A stretch of 64,000 nt of DNA, from positions 558,001 to 622,000 of the forward strand of contig NZ_BMFU01000001.1 in NCBI RefSeq assembly GCF_014639235.1. The letters are read 5' to 3'. Positions 36,672-45,030 of the stretch are shown one piece after another (position 1 is the first letter of the stretch; every line of letters starts with the position of its first letter). The position numbers and the translations under genes were made by a program. Source of the DNA: Paenibacillus silvae (GTDB taxonomy: Bacteria > Bacillota > Bacilli > Paenibacillales > Paenibacillaceae). Under the pieces are notes generated by a model that was given only the letters and a program-made list of their open reading frames with translations, had not been told where the DNA came from and made no database searches.

Positions 36672-38396
36672 TCAGTCTTCGATTGTAGACAAGTCACCCG
36701 TTGGCAAATCAAGCTCCCATGCTTTTAAAACACGACGCATAATTTTGCCTGAACGTGTCTTCGGCAGCTTCTCCTTAAACTCAATCTCGCGCGGCGCTGC
36801 GTGAGCGGACAAACCTTCTTTGACAAATCGATAGATTTCTTCCTTGAGCTCCGGGGTGGCCTCATACCCTTCACGGAGCGCAACAAACGCTTTGATGATT
36901 TCCCCCCGGGTTACATCCGGTTTGCCGATAACGCCCGCTTCAGCAACTGCTGGGTGCTCTACCAGCTTGCTCTCCACCTCAAACGGCCCAATTCGCTCGC
37001 CAGAGGAGTTGATCACATCATCAATGCGTCCCTGGAACCAGAAATATCCATCCTCATCCATGTAGGCTGAATCCCCGGATACATACCAGCCTGTTAGCCT
37101 GAAATACTCCTCATACTTGGCTGGATTGTTCCAGATCTTGGCCATCATGGACGGCCATGGTGCACGAATGGCAAGATTGCCCATACTGTACGGCGGCAGC
37201 TCCTGTCCCCGGTCATCTATAATGGCTGCTTCGATGCCTGGCAGAGGACGGCCCATCGAACCCGGTTTGATCGGCATACCCGGGTAGTTACAGATTAATT
37301 GTGCGCCAGTCTCAGTCATCCACCACGTATCATGAATTCGCTGACCGTAAGCCTTCCAGCCCCAACGTACCACTTCAGGATTGAGCGGTTCGCCTACCGA
37401 CATCACATGGCGCAAGCTGCTCAGATCATGCTTTGCAATTGTCTCATCCCCTGCACCCATAAGCATACGGAATGCTGTAGGAGCACTATACCATACACTG
37501 ACCTTGTTTTTCTCAATCGTACTGTACCAATCCTGTGGACTGAACCGGCCGCCGCGGATCACATTGGTTACTCCGTTCAGCCAAGGCGCAAAAATGCCGT
37601 ATGAAGTGCCTGTTACCCAGCCCGGATCGGCGGTGCACCAGTATACGTCATTCTCTCGCAGGTCAAGCACGACCTTGCCTGTATAATAATGCTGAATCAT
37701 CGCATTCTGGACGTGATATACACCCTTAGGTTTTCCGGTAGAGCCGGACGTATAATGAATCAGCAGTCCATCCTCACGCGTCAGCCATTCGACCTCGATA
37801 TCATCTGCAGCAGCCGCCATTTCTGCATCAAAATCAATCAGTCCTGCATCAGACTGCGGACCACCGCCGACGACAAAAATATGCTTCAAGTCCGGCAATT
37901 CGGAACGTTTGATCCGCCCCAGCAGCTCTGGTGTCGTCACCAGTGCCACAGCTCCACTGTCTTCCAGCCGATCCTTCACCGCTGTTTCCATGAAAGCTTC
38001 AAACAAAGGACCAGCTACAGCCCCTATCTTCAGAATACCCAGCAGACTGAAATACAGTTCTGGACTTCGCGGCATAAAAATAAAGACACGATCTCCTTTG
38101 GCTACACCATATTTACGCAGCACATTACCAAAGCGGCTGGACTGCTCGCTTAGATCAGCGAAGGTGTATGCTTCCTCACGTGAAGCGTCGCTGTACAGCA
38201 GTGCTGTCTTCCCGCCTCTGCCTTCCAGCACATGGCGATCAATCGCCTCATGTGCCATATTCACTTTTCCGCTGGCGTGCCACGTAAAGTGCCTTTCTAC
38301 CGTTTCCCAATCGAACCGGCTTCTAGCTTCCATATAATCGCCCAGATTCGACTCAGACACCACCGTTTGCAGCATCTCATTATGTGCTTGACTCAT
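36672..38396 (-). CDS. acsA: Acetyl-CoA synthetase
   Basis: AcsA activates acetate to acetyl-CoA through an acetyl-adenylate. The 574 residues have the AMP-binding signature YTSGSTGKPKGV, WWMTETGAQ, the YVSGDSAYMDEDGY hinge region and the C-terminal PKTRSGKIMRR, whose lysine is the residue acetylated by AcuA. Length and sequence agree with Bacillus AcsA. GAAGGAGG precedes the ATG. It is divergent from acuA, as in Bacillus. A candidate CcpA-binding site lies about 80-90 bases upstream. Confidence 0.95.
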   Translation of the reverse strand: MSQAHNEMLQTVVSESNLGDYMEARSRFDWETVERHFTWHASGKVNMAHEAIDRHVLEGRGGKTALLYSDASREEAYTFADLSEQSSRFGNVLRKYGVAKGDRVFIFMPRSPELYFSLLGILKIGAVAGPLFEAFMETAVKDRLEDSGAVALVTTPELLGRIKRSELPDLKHIFVVGGGPQSDAGLIDFDAEMAAAADDIEVEWLTREDGLLIHYTSGSTGKPKGVYHVQNAMIQHYYTGKVVLDLRENDVYWCTADPGWVTGTSYGIFAPWLNGVTNVIRGGRFSPQDWYSTIEKNKVSVWYSAPTAFRMLMGAGDETIAKHDLSSLRHVMSVGEPLNPEVVRWGWKAYGQRIHDTWWMTETGAQLICNYPGMPIKPGSMGRPLPGIEAAIIDDRGQELPPYSMGNLAIRAPWPSMMAKIWNNPAKYEEYFRLTGWYVSGDSAYMDEDGYFWFQGRIDDVINSSGERIGPFEVESKLVEHPAVAEAGVIGKPDVTRGEIIKAFVALREGYEATPELKEEIYRFVKEGLSAHAAPREIEFKEKLPKTRSGKIMRRVLKAWELDLPTGDLSTIED

Positions 38397-38474
38397 GCTT
38401 GCCAGCCTCCTTCAACTCGACATTCGATTCCCGACAGGGTTGCTTCGTATTGCCTTTGTGTTGACTGAACTTCC

Positions 38475-38488
38475 AGTTAGCGCTTACA
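38475..38488. promoter_or_regulatory. Candidate cre (CcpA operator) upstream of acsA
   Basis: On the minus strand it reads TGTAAGCGCTAACT, fitting the consensus TGWNANCGNTNWCA at all fixed positions but the last. It lies in the acsA/acuA intergenic region. acsA is under catabolite control in Bacillus, and ccpA itself is 2 kb away. Confidence 0.65.
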
Positions 38489-38665
38489 TTAGTAGAGAGA
38501 AAACTACTTTCACGTACTTGCCTGACCCAACTGATGCACATGAACGGTGTTGAATTGTGAACATTTTTTGTCAACGCAATTATATCAAATTTGATCAAAC
38601 ATCGTCTATGGCTTTTCAACTTTTCGATTTTTTGCTATAAGTAGGGGGAGAAAGGAGTATGAACC

Positions 38666-39298
38666 ATGGAGCATATCAAGGAGCATCACATGCGTTCCAT
38701 CTTCAAGTCCGACCACCGAATTACGGTTGAGGGCCCTGTGCATGCAAACCAGATTAGACGTATGGCTTTCCATGCCGATCTGGATGCCTTTCGGCGTCCG
38801 GCAGAACAGCAGGAGGCTCTTGCCGAGATTGCTGATTTACCTGAAGGACGCATTATTATTGCACATGAAAACGATATGATTATCGGATATGCCACTTTTC
38901 ACTATGCCGATGAATCTGAACGCTGGTCTGAAGGCAATATGACAGACCTGATTGAGCTTGGAGCCATTGAAGTCGCAGACAATTATCGCTCCTTTGGTGT
39001 TGGCCGTGAAATGCTGCTTACCGCAATGGAAGACAAGTATATGGAGAACTATATTATTTTTGCTACAGAGTATTATTGGCACTGGGACCTGAAGGGCAGC
39101 GGATTGACGGTATGGGACTACCGTAAAATGATGGAGCGGCTTATGCAGAACATCGATATGACCTGGTATGCCACGGATGATCCCGAAATCTGCTCTCACC
39201 CCGCGAACTGCCTGATGGTTCGGATCGGTAATCAAGTCCCTATGAGCTCGGAAGAACAATTTGACCGTGTGCGCTTCCGTCATCGATTCATGTATTAG
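38666..39298 (+). CDS. acuA: Protein acetyltransferase AcuA
   Basis: AcuA is a GNAT-family enzyme that acetylates the catalytic lysine of AcsA and switches it off. The 210 residues match Bacillus AcuA: a GNAT core around GRIIIAHENDMIIGYATFHY, LIELGAIEVADNYRSFGVGR (acetyl-CoA loop) and a C-terminal WDLKGSGLTVWDYRKMM. AAAGGAG is eight bases from the ATG. The acuB and acuC genes that follow in Bacillus are absent; the next gene is the convergent mtnN. Confidence 0.92.
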   Translation: MEHIKEHHMRSIFKSDHRITVEGPVHANQIRRMAFHADLDAFRRPAEQQEALAEIADLPEGRIIIAHENDMIIGYATFHYADESERWSEGNMTDLIELGAIEVADNYRSFGVGREMLLTAMEDKYMENYIIFATEYYWHWDLKGSGLTVWDYRKMMERLMQNIDMTWYATDDPEICSHPANCLMVRIGNQVPMSSEEQFDRVRFRHRFMY

Positions 39299-39330
39299 TA
39301 CGAAACGAAATGCCGTTCATTTTATACATA

Positions 39331-39388
39331 AAAACCGCCTTGCAGAACATTCTCCATCTGAATGGAAGTGGCTCTGAGAGGCGGTTTA
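39331..39388. terminator. Terminator between acuA and mtnN
   Basis: AAACCGCCT and AGGCGGTTT form the base stem with an inner CATTC/ATGGA-type hairpin; A/T runs flank both sides. It can serve both convergent genes. Confidence 0.8.
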
Positions 39389-39397
39389 TATATAGAA

Positions 39398-40093
39398 TCA
39401 CATATGTTCAAGCATATGCTCCACAATGCGGTGGGAACGCTGTGAAGACTGTACGGTGAATTCGGCAAAATTGACATGCGCGGATCCATCAGCCTTGTCA
39501 GACATGCTGCGCAGTACAACAAAAGGCACACGGTTCATATAACATACCTGAGCAACGGCTGCCCCTTCCATCTCGGCACAAGCTCCATCCATTTCCGTAT
39601 GCAGCATGTTCACGGTCTCTTTGCTCGCGATAAACTGATCCCCTGACAACACCTTGCCAATGCGGTAATGGGCCCCCTGCGCTTTGCAGGCTTCCTCGGC
39701 CAGCGCAATCAATGAAGCATCGGCTGGAAATGCTGATGTTTCCTGATATGGAATGACTCCACGCTCGAATCCCAGCGGCGTTACATCCATGTCATGCTGC
39801 ACACATACCGAAGAAATCACCATATCCCCAATGTTCAGGTCGGGGTGCACCGCTCCCGCTACACCTGTGAAGATGACACGATTCACTTGAAAACGATCAA
39901 TCAGAATCTGCGTCGTTACTGCCGCGTTAACCTTCCCTACACCTGACTTGCATACAACGATCTGCTTGCCAAGCCACTCGCCAGCAACATACGTAATGCC
40001 CGTCTGTTTCACCGTTTCATGCTGTTTCATGCCTTGAAGCAAAAGCTGCACTTCTTCATCCATAGCACCCATAATGCCTATCGTTTCACGCAT
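39398..40093 (-). CDS. mtnN: 5'-methylthioadenosine / S-adenosylhomocysteine nucleosidase
   Basis: It cleaves adenine from methylthioadenosine and S-adenosylhomocysteine, feeding methionine salvage and removing methylation by-products. The 231 residues include GIMGAMDEEVQLLL at the N-terminus, GVGKVNAAVTTQ, FTGVAGAVHPDLNIGD, EMEGAAVAQVCY (substrate site) and VLRSMSDKAD with the catalytic aspartate. It follows ccpA by 166 bases on the same strand but probably has its own promoter. Confidence 0.95.
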   Translation of the reverse strand: MRETIGIMGAMDEEVQLLLQGMKQHETVKQTGITYVAGEWLGKQIVVCKSGVGKVNAAVTTQILIDRFQVNRVIFTGVAGAVHPDLNIGDMVISSVCVQHDMDVTPLGFERGVIPYQETSAFPADASLIALAEEACKAQGAHYRIGKVLSGDQFIASKETVNMLHTEMDGACAEMEGAAVAQVCYMNRVPFVVLRSMSDKADGSAHVNFAEFTVQSSQRSHRIVEHMLEHM

Positions 40094-40259
40094 CGTTGTA
40101 TCCTCCCTGTTTGCAATTGAATCATCCTGTATGTGAAATCAACGCATGTTCACCAAGCCGTTTTCAGCACAAAAGCCCCGTTTCCGGAGCTTATGCACAA
40201 CCTAACTCTATGTAGAGAGAATGCCTTCTCCCTTTCTTTTACTTCAGCAAATAAACAGA

Positions 40260-41267
40260 TTAACCCGCGTGGCTTACAGACAGACGCAGAATCGTTTCAT
40301 GCGGCAAAATCACTCTCGGATTCTCCACATTTTCCTTCTTCATCAGCTTGGTCAGCAAACGCATCGCTACCGCACCCAGATCATACATCGGCTGGGCTAC
40401 TGTCGTTAACTGCGGACGTACCATAGAAGCCATACGGATGTTATCCACACTAATGATCGAGAAGTCATCCGGTACTTTCAGCCCGTCATCCTGAATGCTG
40501 TGAATGGCACCAATCGCCATTTCGTCTGTTGCCGCAAAGATCGCTGTCGGTTTTTTCTTGAGTCCAAGGAAATATTTCATAGCTTCCACACCAGATTCAT
40601 AACGATAGTTACCGATCCGCACCAGATCCTCCTGGTACTCAATGCCTGCAGCTTCCAGTGCTTTCTTGTAACCTTGGAAACGTGCAAATCCGTTAGCAGG
40701 GTCCTGCAGTGTACCACTGATCATTGCGATTTCTCTGTGACCATGGCGAATGAGCGTGTTGACTGCATCAAAAGCTGCTGCTTCATGGTCAATATCAACA
40801 GAAGGGAATGTGCCCTTCTCATCACTTGTCGCACACAATACAATCGGCACCGCAGCAGATTGGAACGCTTGAATGTGTTCATCCGTTACCGTTCCACCCA
40901 TGAAGAGCAGACCGTCTACTTGTTTCTCGAGCAATGTGTTGATTACACGAATCTCTTTTTCCTTCTTTTTGTCCGCATTACACAAAATGATATTGTAATG
41001 GTACATATTCGCAATATCTTCAATACCGCGAGCAATCTCTGCAAAGGTCGAGTTCGAAATGTCCGGAATCACGACTCCGACCGTAGTCGTTTTTTTACTA
41101 GCCAGACCACGGGCTACCGCATTCGGGCGATATCCCAGTCGTTCAATTGCTTCGTATACTTTTTTCCGCGTCTGCGGTTTGACATTAGGGTTATTGTTGA
41201 CTACCCGTGATACCGTTGCCATAGACACTCCAGCTTCACGTGCCACATCATAAATGGTTACCGTCAC
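40260..41267 (-). CDS. ccpA: Catabolite control protein A (LacI family)
   Basis: CcpA binds cre operators with HPr phosphorylated at Ser46 and governs carbon catabolite repression. The helix-turn-helix (TIYDVAREAGVSMATVSRVV) and the stretch YRPNAVARGLASKKTTTVGV are close to Bacillus CcpA, and the periplasmic-binding-like effector domain ends LPHETILRLSVSHAG. The GTG at 41267 is favoured because GGAG lies nine bases upstream and the product then starts MTVTIYDV like its relatives; an ATG 15 bases earlier is possible. It sits beside ytxJ as in Bacillus. Confidence 0.93.
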   Translation of the reverse strand: MTVTIYDVAREAGVSMATVSRVVNNNPNVKPQTRKKVYEAIERLGYRPNAVARGLASKKTTTVGVVIPDISNSTFAEIARGIEDIANMYHYNIILCNADKKKEKEIRVINTLLEKQVDGLLFMGGTVTDEHIQAFQSAAVPIVLCATSDEKGTFPSVDIDHEAAAFDAVNTLIRHGHREIAMISGTLQDPANGFARFQGYKKALEAAGIEYQEDLVRIGNYRYESGVEAMKYFLGLKKKPTAIFAATDEMAIGAIHSIQDDGLKVPDDFSIISVDNIRMASMVRPQLTTVAQPMYDLGAVAMRLLTKLMKKENVENPRVILPHETILRLSVSHAG

Positions 41268-41359
41268 AGTACTTCGCTCCATTACCAGTAAATTTTCATT
41301 CCATTTTCATTAAGGTTTATATTACGACAAATTATAGCATTAATCAATTAAAATAGGCT

Positions 41360-41707
41360 CTAAGCCTCACTTAAAATGTTAGCAAGCGTCCTGCTGGTAA
41401 TCTGTGAATGGGAAGTATGCCATACGGGCATGCCATTTTTGACCAGAATGACCTGGGGCGATTCGTGCTTCACACTCAGCTTCTCTGCCACTTCATTGGA
41501 TACAGGGCGGTCTTCTACCACATAAATCATGCCATATTTCACGCTTTCATTCGGAGAGTTATGCAAATAATCATTCATCTCCTGATAAGCATGCGCGCTG
41601 ATTGGACAGCGGGTGCTATGCTTGAACAGAAGCAAGGGTTGATCCTCCGTTGCCTGCACTGCGGAGTTTAGCTGTTCAATACTTGTCATTCTAGTCATGT
41701 CAGCCAT
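41360..41707 (-). CDS. ytxJ: Bacillithiol-system redox protein YtxJ (BrxC-like)
   Basis: This is a 115-residue thioredoxin-fold protein with a single active-site cysteine in HSTRCPISAHAY near residue 34, the cis-proline region ESPQVILVKNG and no second cysteine. YtxJ proteins act as monothiol bacilliredoxins that remove bacillithiol from proteins. The presence of this gene implies that the organism makes bacillithiol. GGGGGA precedes the ATG. The neighbour ccpA follows 92 bases later, matching the Bacillus order. Confidence 0.9.
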   Translation of the reverse strand: MADMTRMTSIEQLNSAVQATEDQPLLLFKHSTRCPISAHAYQEMNDYLHNSPNESVKYGMIYVVEDRPVSNEVAEKLSVKHESPQVILVKNGMPVWHTSHSQITSRTLANILSEA

Positions 41708-41829
41708 TCGTTATACATCCCCCTTTATCAGCAATACCGCCATGTTGAGCGTTTTCACTCTCCGATATCTTAACAAAAAGTGAGCAAAAAATCCAATTTT
41801 CATGAAAGCAAGCATTGGGCACGTCAAAA

Positions 41830-42273
41830 CTAGACGGCATTTGAGAAATGCGCCCGCCACACAAACCCGGACAATTGTCCCAGTCTGCGCTGGGTGTCTT
41901 CCATCCACGCTTTGTCTTCGGCTTTGTGAGCGTATCCCATAATATCCAGCAGCAGATTGATTCGCTCTTGCACGGCCTCTTTCATTCGATATTCCATCTC
42001 CTGATCGCTTGCATCCGGCCAGGCGAGCAGCTGTTCATGAAACAGATCGGCCAGTTCATTCTGCTCTCCAAACGAAAGATCCTGCTTGTCAGGGCGTTCC
42101 CCGAGCTTGCTGATACATTCGGTCAAATCCGGTTTCACTGGCTGCAGCACTTCATAGGCTACACACGCTGTACACGCAAAGACGGGTACATTACGAATTT
42201 CTACCTTTTTGGCGTATACCACCGTTCTTAATTCCAACTCCATTACATGTCCACATCTGCACGACTTACGCAC
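41830..42273 (-). CDS. Zinc-finger-like protein of unknown function
   Basis: The 147-residue protein begins with a CxC...CxxC pattern (KSCRCGHVM and FACTACVAYEVLQP), resembling the YgiT-type zinc ribbon. The rest is helical and acidic (ERPDKQDLSFGEQNELADLF, EAVQERINLLLDIMGYAHKA). YgiT-type ribbons occur in antitoxins, but no toxin gene is adjacent. The start is GTG at 42273 with GAGG nine bases upstream. A convincing function cannot be given. Confidence 0.65.
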   Translation of the reverse strand: MRKSCRCGHVMELELRTVVYAKKVEIRNVPVFACTACVAYEVLQPVKPDLTECISKLGERPDKQDLSFGEQNELADLFHEQLLAWPDASDQEMEYRMKEAVQERINLLLDIMGYAHKAEDKAWMEDTQRRLGQLSGFVWRAHFSNAV

Positions 42274-42531
42274 TATCCTTCACCTCATTCAACTCTGCTC
42301 TCTATATAAGTACCATTCGACCTATTTCTGCTTAAATCCTGCTGTAAACTAAAGGTTGCACAAATTACCACTGTCACCAGATGAAGGCTGTCGAAACTCA
42401 GACATTACTGGATTAGAAACGGTTCATTGATGTAAACGTTATGCTGTATATGAAGCAGAGCAACGAATCTGTTACAATATACAGTACGATGAAAGGACAA
42501 CTATCCCAGGCAACAGGAAGGAGCAACAACA

Positions 42532-43065
42532 ATGAGATTAACAGGACGAAAAATCATTGCACTGGTCGATGAAGAATTCGAGGATCTGGAGCTGTGGTAC
42601 CCGGTGCATCGGGTTCGCGAGGAAGGTGCGGAAGTACATCTGGCTGGTGAAAAAAAAGGGAAAACATACATCGGCAAATACGGTGTGCCCGCTGTCGCTG
42701 AATACAGCTTCGATGAGCTCAGCAGCTCCGATTATGATGGAATACTGGTGCCAGGCGGCTGGGCCCCTGACAAATTGCGACGTTATTCCAAAGTGCTGGA
42801 GCTTGTGAAGGAAATGCATGCGGACCGCAAGCCCATCGGCCAAATCTGTCATGCAGGCTGGGTGCTGATCTCTGCCAAAATACTGGATGGCGTTACAGTC
42901 ACCTCTACACCGGGTATTCGGGATGACATGGAAAACGCAGGGGCGATCTGGAAGGATGAAGCCGTCGTTGTGGATGGACATATTATCTCGGCTCGCCGTC
43001 CACCTGATCTTCCTCCGTATGGAAAGGCGTTCTGTGATGCACTTGCTGCCCTGCCAGCAAAGTAA
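42532..43065 (+). CDS. DJ-1/PfpI family protein
   Basis: The 177-residue protein has the type-1 glutamine-amidotransferase-like fold. Glu is in DEEFEDLELWYP near residue 14, and the nucleophile elbow GQICHAGW near residue 102 contains the reactive Cys-His pair; LVPGGWAPDKLRR is conserved. Members act as deglycases, chaperones or proteases under carbonyl or general stress; the exact activity is not settled by sequence. GGAAGGAG precedes the ATG. A weak cre-like sequence occurs at 42431-42444 (mismatches in the last two positions). Confidence 0.9.
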   Translation: MRLTGRKIIALVDEEFEDLELWYPVHRVREEGAEVHLAGEKKGKTYIGKYGVPAVAEYSFDELSSSDYDGILVPGGWAPDKLRRYSKVLELVKEMHADRKPIGQICHAGWVLISAKILDGVTVTSTPGIRDDMENAGAIWKDEAVVVDGHIISARRPPDLPPYGKAFCDALAALPAK

Positions 43066-43127
43066 AAGGTTGAAGTGAAGTAAGCGAAATCAAGGTCGTG
43101 ATTAATAGACGTGATTAAGAACACATA

Positions 43128-43169
43128 TAAAAAACCGCTGTGCAGTTTTACATGCACAGCGGTTTTTGT
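43128..43169. terminator. Bidirectional terminator between the PfpI gene and ptsI
   Basis: AAAAACCGCTGTGCA and TGCACAGCGGTTTTT form a perfect 15-bp stem, with A and T runs included. Confidence 0.93.
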
Positions 43170-43269
43170 ATCTTTTGGAAAAAGTGGTACAAAAATGAAT
43201 ATATTAACTTTAAGAGATTTGACATCTGGTACCAAGTAAATTTTGTTTTGAGACACCCGGTAACTTTGA

Positions 43270-45030
43270 TTACGAAGCGTTTGATCCACTCTGGTCGTCA
43301 GGGCTTCCGCTCGCGTCGTTGAATTTCTGCAAGCGCTCCTCGATATCACTGCTTGTTCTTAGTGCGAAACATTTACGCGCTTCCTCTTTCGCATCCGAAG
43401 CTGTGGTATTCAATACTCTGTGCTTCACACGCAGCAGGGATTGTGGAGACATGCTCAAGTGACGAATCCCCAGCTCCAGCCATAACGGTATGGAACGCTC
43501 GTCCCCTGCCATCTCGCCGCACACACTGACATCGATGCCTGCCGTATGCGCCGCATCCACCGTTGCCCTTAGCATACGCAGGACAGCGGGATGATACGGA
43601 TGATACATATGAGCAATCTGTTCATTCATCCGGTCTACAGCCAGCACATACTGAACGAGATCATTGGTCCCGATACTGAAGAAGTCCGCTTCTTCAGCAA
43701 GCAAGTCTGCAATCATCACGGCTGCCGGGACCTCAATCATGATGCCTACCTGAATGTTTGCATCATAGGCCAAGCCCCGCTCATCCAGATCAGCCATCGC
43801 TTCCCGAAGGATTTCGTTGGCTTGCTGCAGCTCCTCGACCGATGAGATCATCGGATACATAATCTTCACATTGCCTGCTGCACTGGCGCGCAGAATCGCC
43901 GTCAGCTGTGTTTTGAACAGATCTTTGCGATCCAGACTGATCCGAATGGCACGATACCCGAGGAACGGATTATCCTCCTCTGGCAATTCGAAATAATCCA
44001 GCTGTTTGTCGCCCCCAATGTCCAAAGTACGTATGACAACGGGCTGTCCGGCTGTTTTCTCGGCAACCAGACGGTACACCTCATACTGCTCCTGCTCGCC
44101 CGGGAAGGTTGCACGATCCATATAGAGGAATTCGGTGCGGAACAATCCAACTCCCTTGGCCCCATGCTTCAGCGCGAGATCAAGCTCCTTCACAGAGCTG
44201 ATATTGGAAGCAAGCTGCAGCACAGACCCATCTTTGGTTACGGCATCCACCGTAGCAAGTACTTGTAGCTGCTCTTTTTTCTTCAGCTCTTTGTTGCGCA
44301 GCATCGTATATCGATCAATCGTTTTGCGGTCAGGTTCCGTAAATACCAGGCCATTATCCCCATCCACCACCAGCAAGTCCCCAGTCTCCACGGGCAGGTC
44401 AAGACTCGCCTCCAGCCCGGAAACGAGCGGGATGCCCAGTGCACGTGCCATAATGGCCGAGTGTGAGGTTTTGCCGCCAATCAGTGTAACGATGCCTAAT
44501 ACATAACTTGGATTCAGATGCGCAAGCTGTGACGGAGACAGCTCCTTCGCAACGAGAATGTACGGCTGTGTATCTGACGGAAGTGTAATCTCCGGTGCGC
44601 CCAGCAGGTGCTTGAGCAGGCGATTGCCGACATCCTTGATGTCGATCGCCCGCTCCTTCATATATTCATCCTCCAGCAGGTCAAACATGGTGACAAAATG
44701 GTCTATCGCTTCTTTTACCGCAACCTCTGCCGCCTTGTACTGGCGCTCAATAATACCGCGAATTTCGTTCATGAACACCGGATCTTCCAGAATCGCCAGA
44801 TGTGCATCAAAGATGCTGGATTCCTCCGGGCCCACCACTTCCCTGAACTCATTTTTGATATATTCAATCTCATGCTTCGATGTCCGTATACCCTCGTACA
44901 GCCGTTCGAATTCCTGGGCGAGATCCACCGAATCCATCTTCTGGTCCGGCAGATCCCATTCCCAGCTGGGCAGGACAAATGCTTTGCCGATGGCGATGCC
45001 TGCAGCTCCATTGATGCCTTGTATCTTCAT
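43270..45030 (-). CDS. ptsI: PTS enzyme I (phosphoenolpyruvate-protein phosphotransferase)
   Basis: Enzyme I takes phosphate from PEP and passes it to HPr. The 586 residues contain GIAIGKAFVL at the N-terminus, the phosphorylated histidine in GGKTSHSAIMAR, VVDGDNGLV, FRTEFLYMDR, MYPMISSVEELQ, GIMIEVPAAV and the C-terminal FSIGTNDLVQY. It overlaps the upstream nagE-like gene by four bases. No HPr gene is in the cluster, unlike the usual ptsHI arrangement, so it must use HPr encoded elsewhere. A second, ptsH-linked enzyme I elsewhere in the genome is possible but cannot be checked here. Confidence 0.93.
   Translation of the reverse strand: MKIQGINGAAGIAIGKAFVLPSWEWDLPDQKMDSVDLAQEFERLYEGIRTSKHEIEYIKNEFREVVGPEESSIFDAHLAILEDPVFMNEIRGIIERQYKAAEVAVKEAIDHFVTMFDLLEDEYMKERAIDIKDVGNRLLKHLLGAPEITLPSDTQPYILVAKELSPSQLAHLNPSYVLGIVTLIGGKTSHSAIMARALGIPLVSGLEASLDLPVETGDLLVVDGDNGLVFTEPDRKTIDRYTMLRNKELKKKEQLQVLATVDAVTKDGSVLQLASNISSVKELDLALKHGAKGVGLFRTEFLYMDRATFPGEQEQYEVYRLVAEKTAGQPVVIRTLDIGGDKQLDYFELPEEDNPFLGYRAIRISLDRKDLFKTQLTAILRASAAGNVKIMYPMISSVEELQQANEILREAMADLDERGLAYDANIQVGIMIEVPAAVMIADLLAEEADFFSIGTNDLVQYVLAVDRMNEQIAHMYHPYHPAVLRMLRATVDAAHTAGIDVSVCGEMAGDERSIPLWLELGIRHLSMSPQSLLRVKHRVLNTTASDAKEEARKCFALRTSSDIEERLQKFNDASGSPDDQSGSNAS

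Noticed and set aside
42431..42444. cre-like sequence before the PfpI gene
   Set aside because: Both terminal consensus positions fail (GC instead of CA), so it is mentioned only under the gene.
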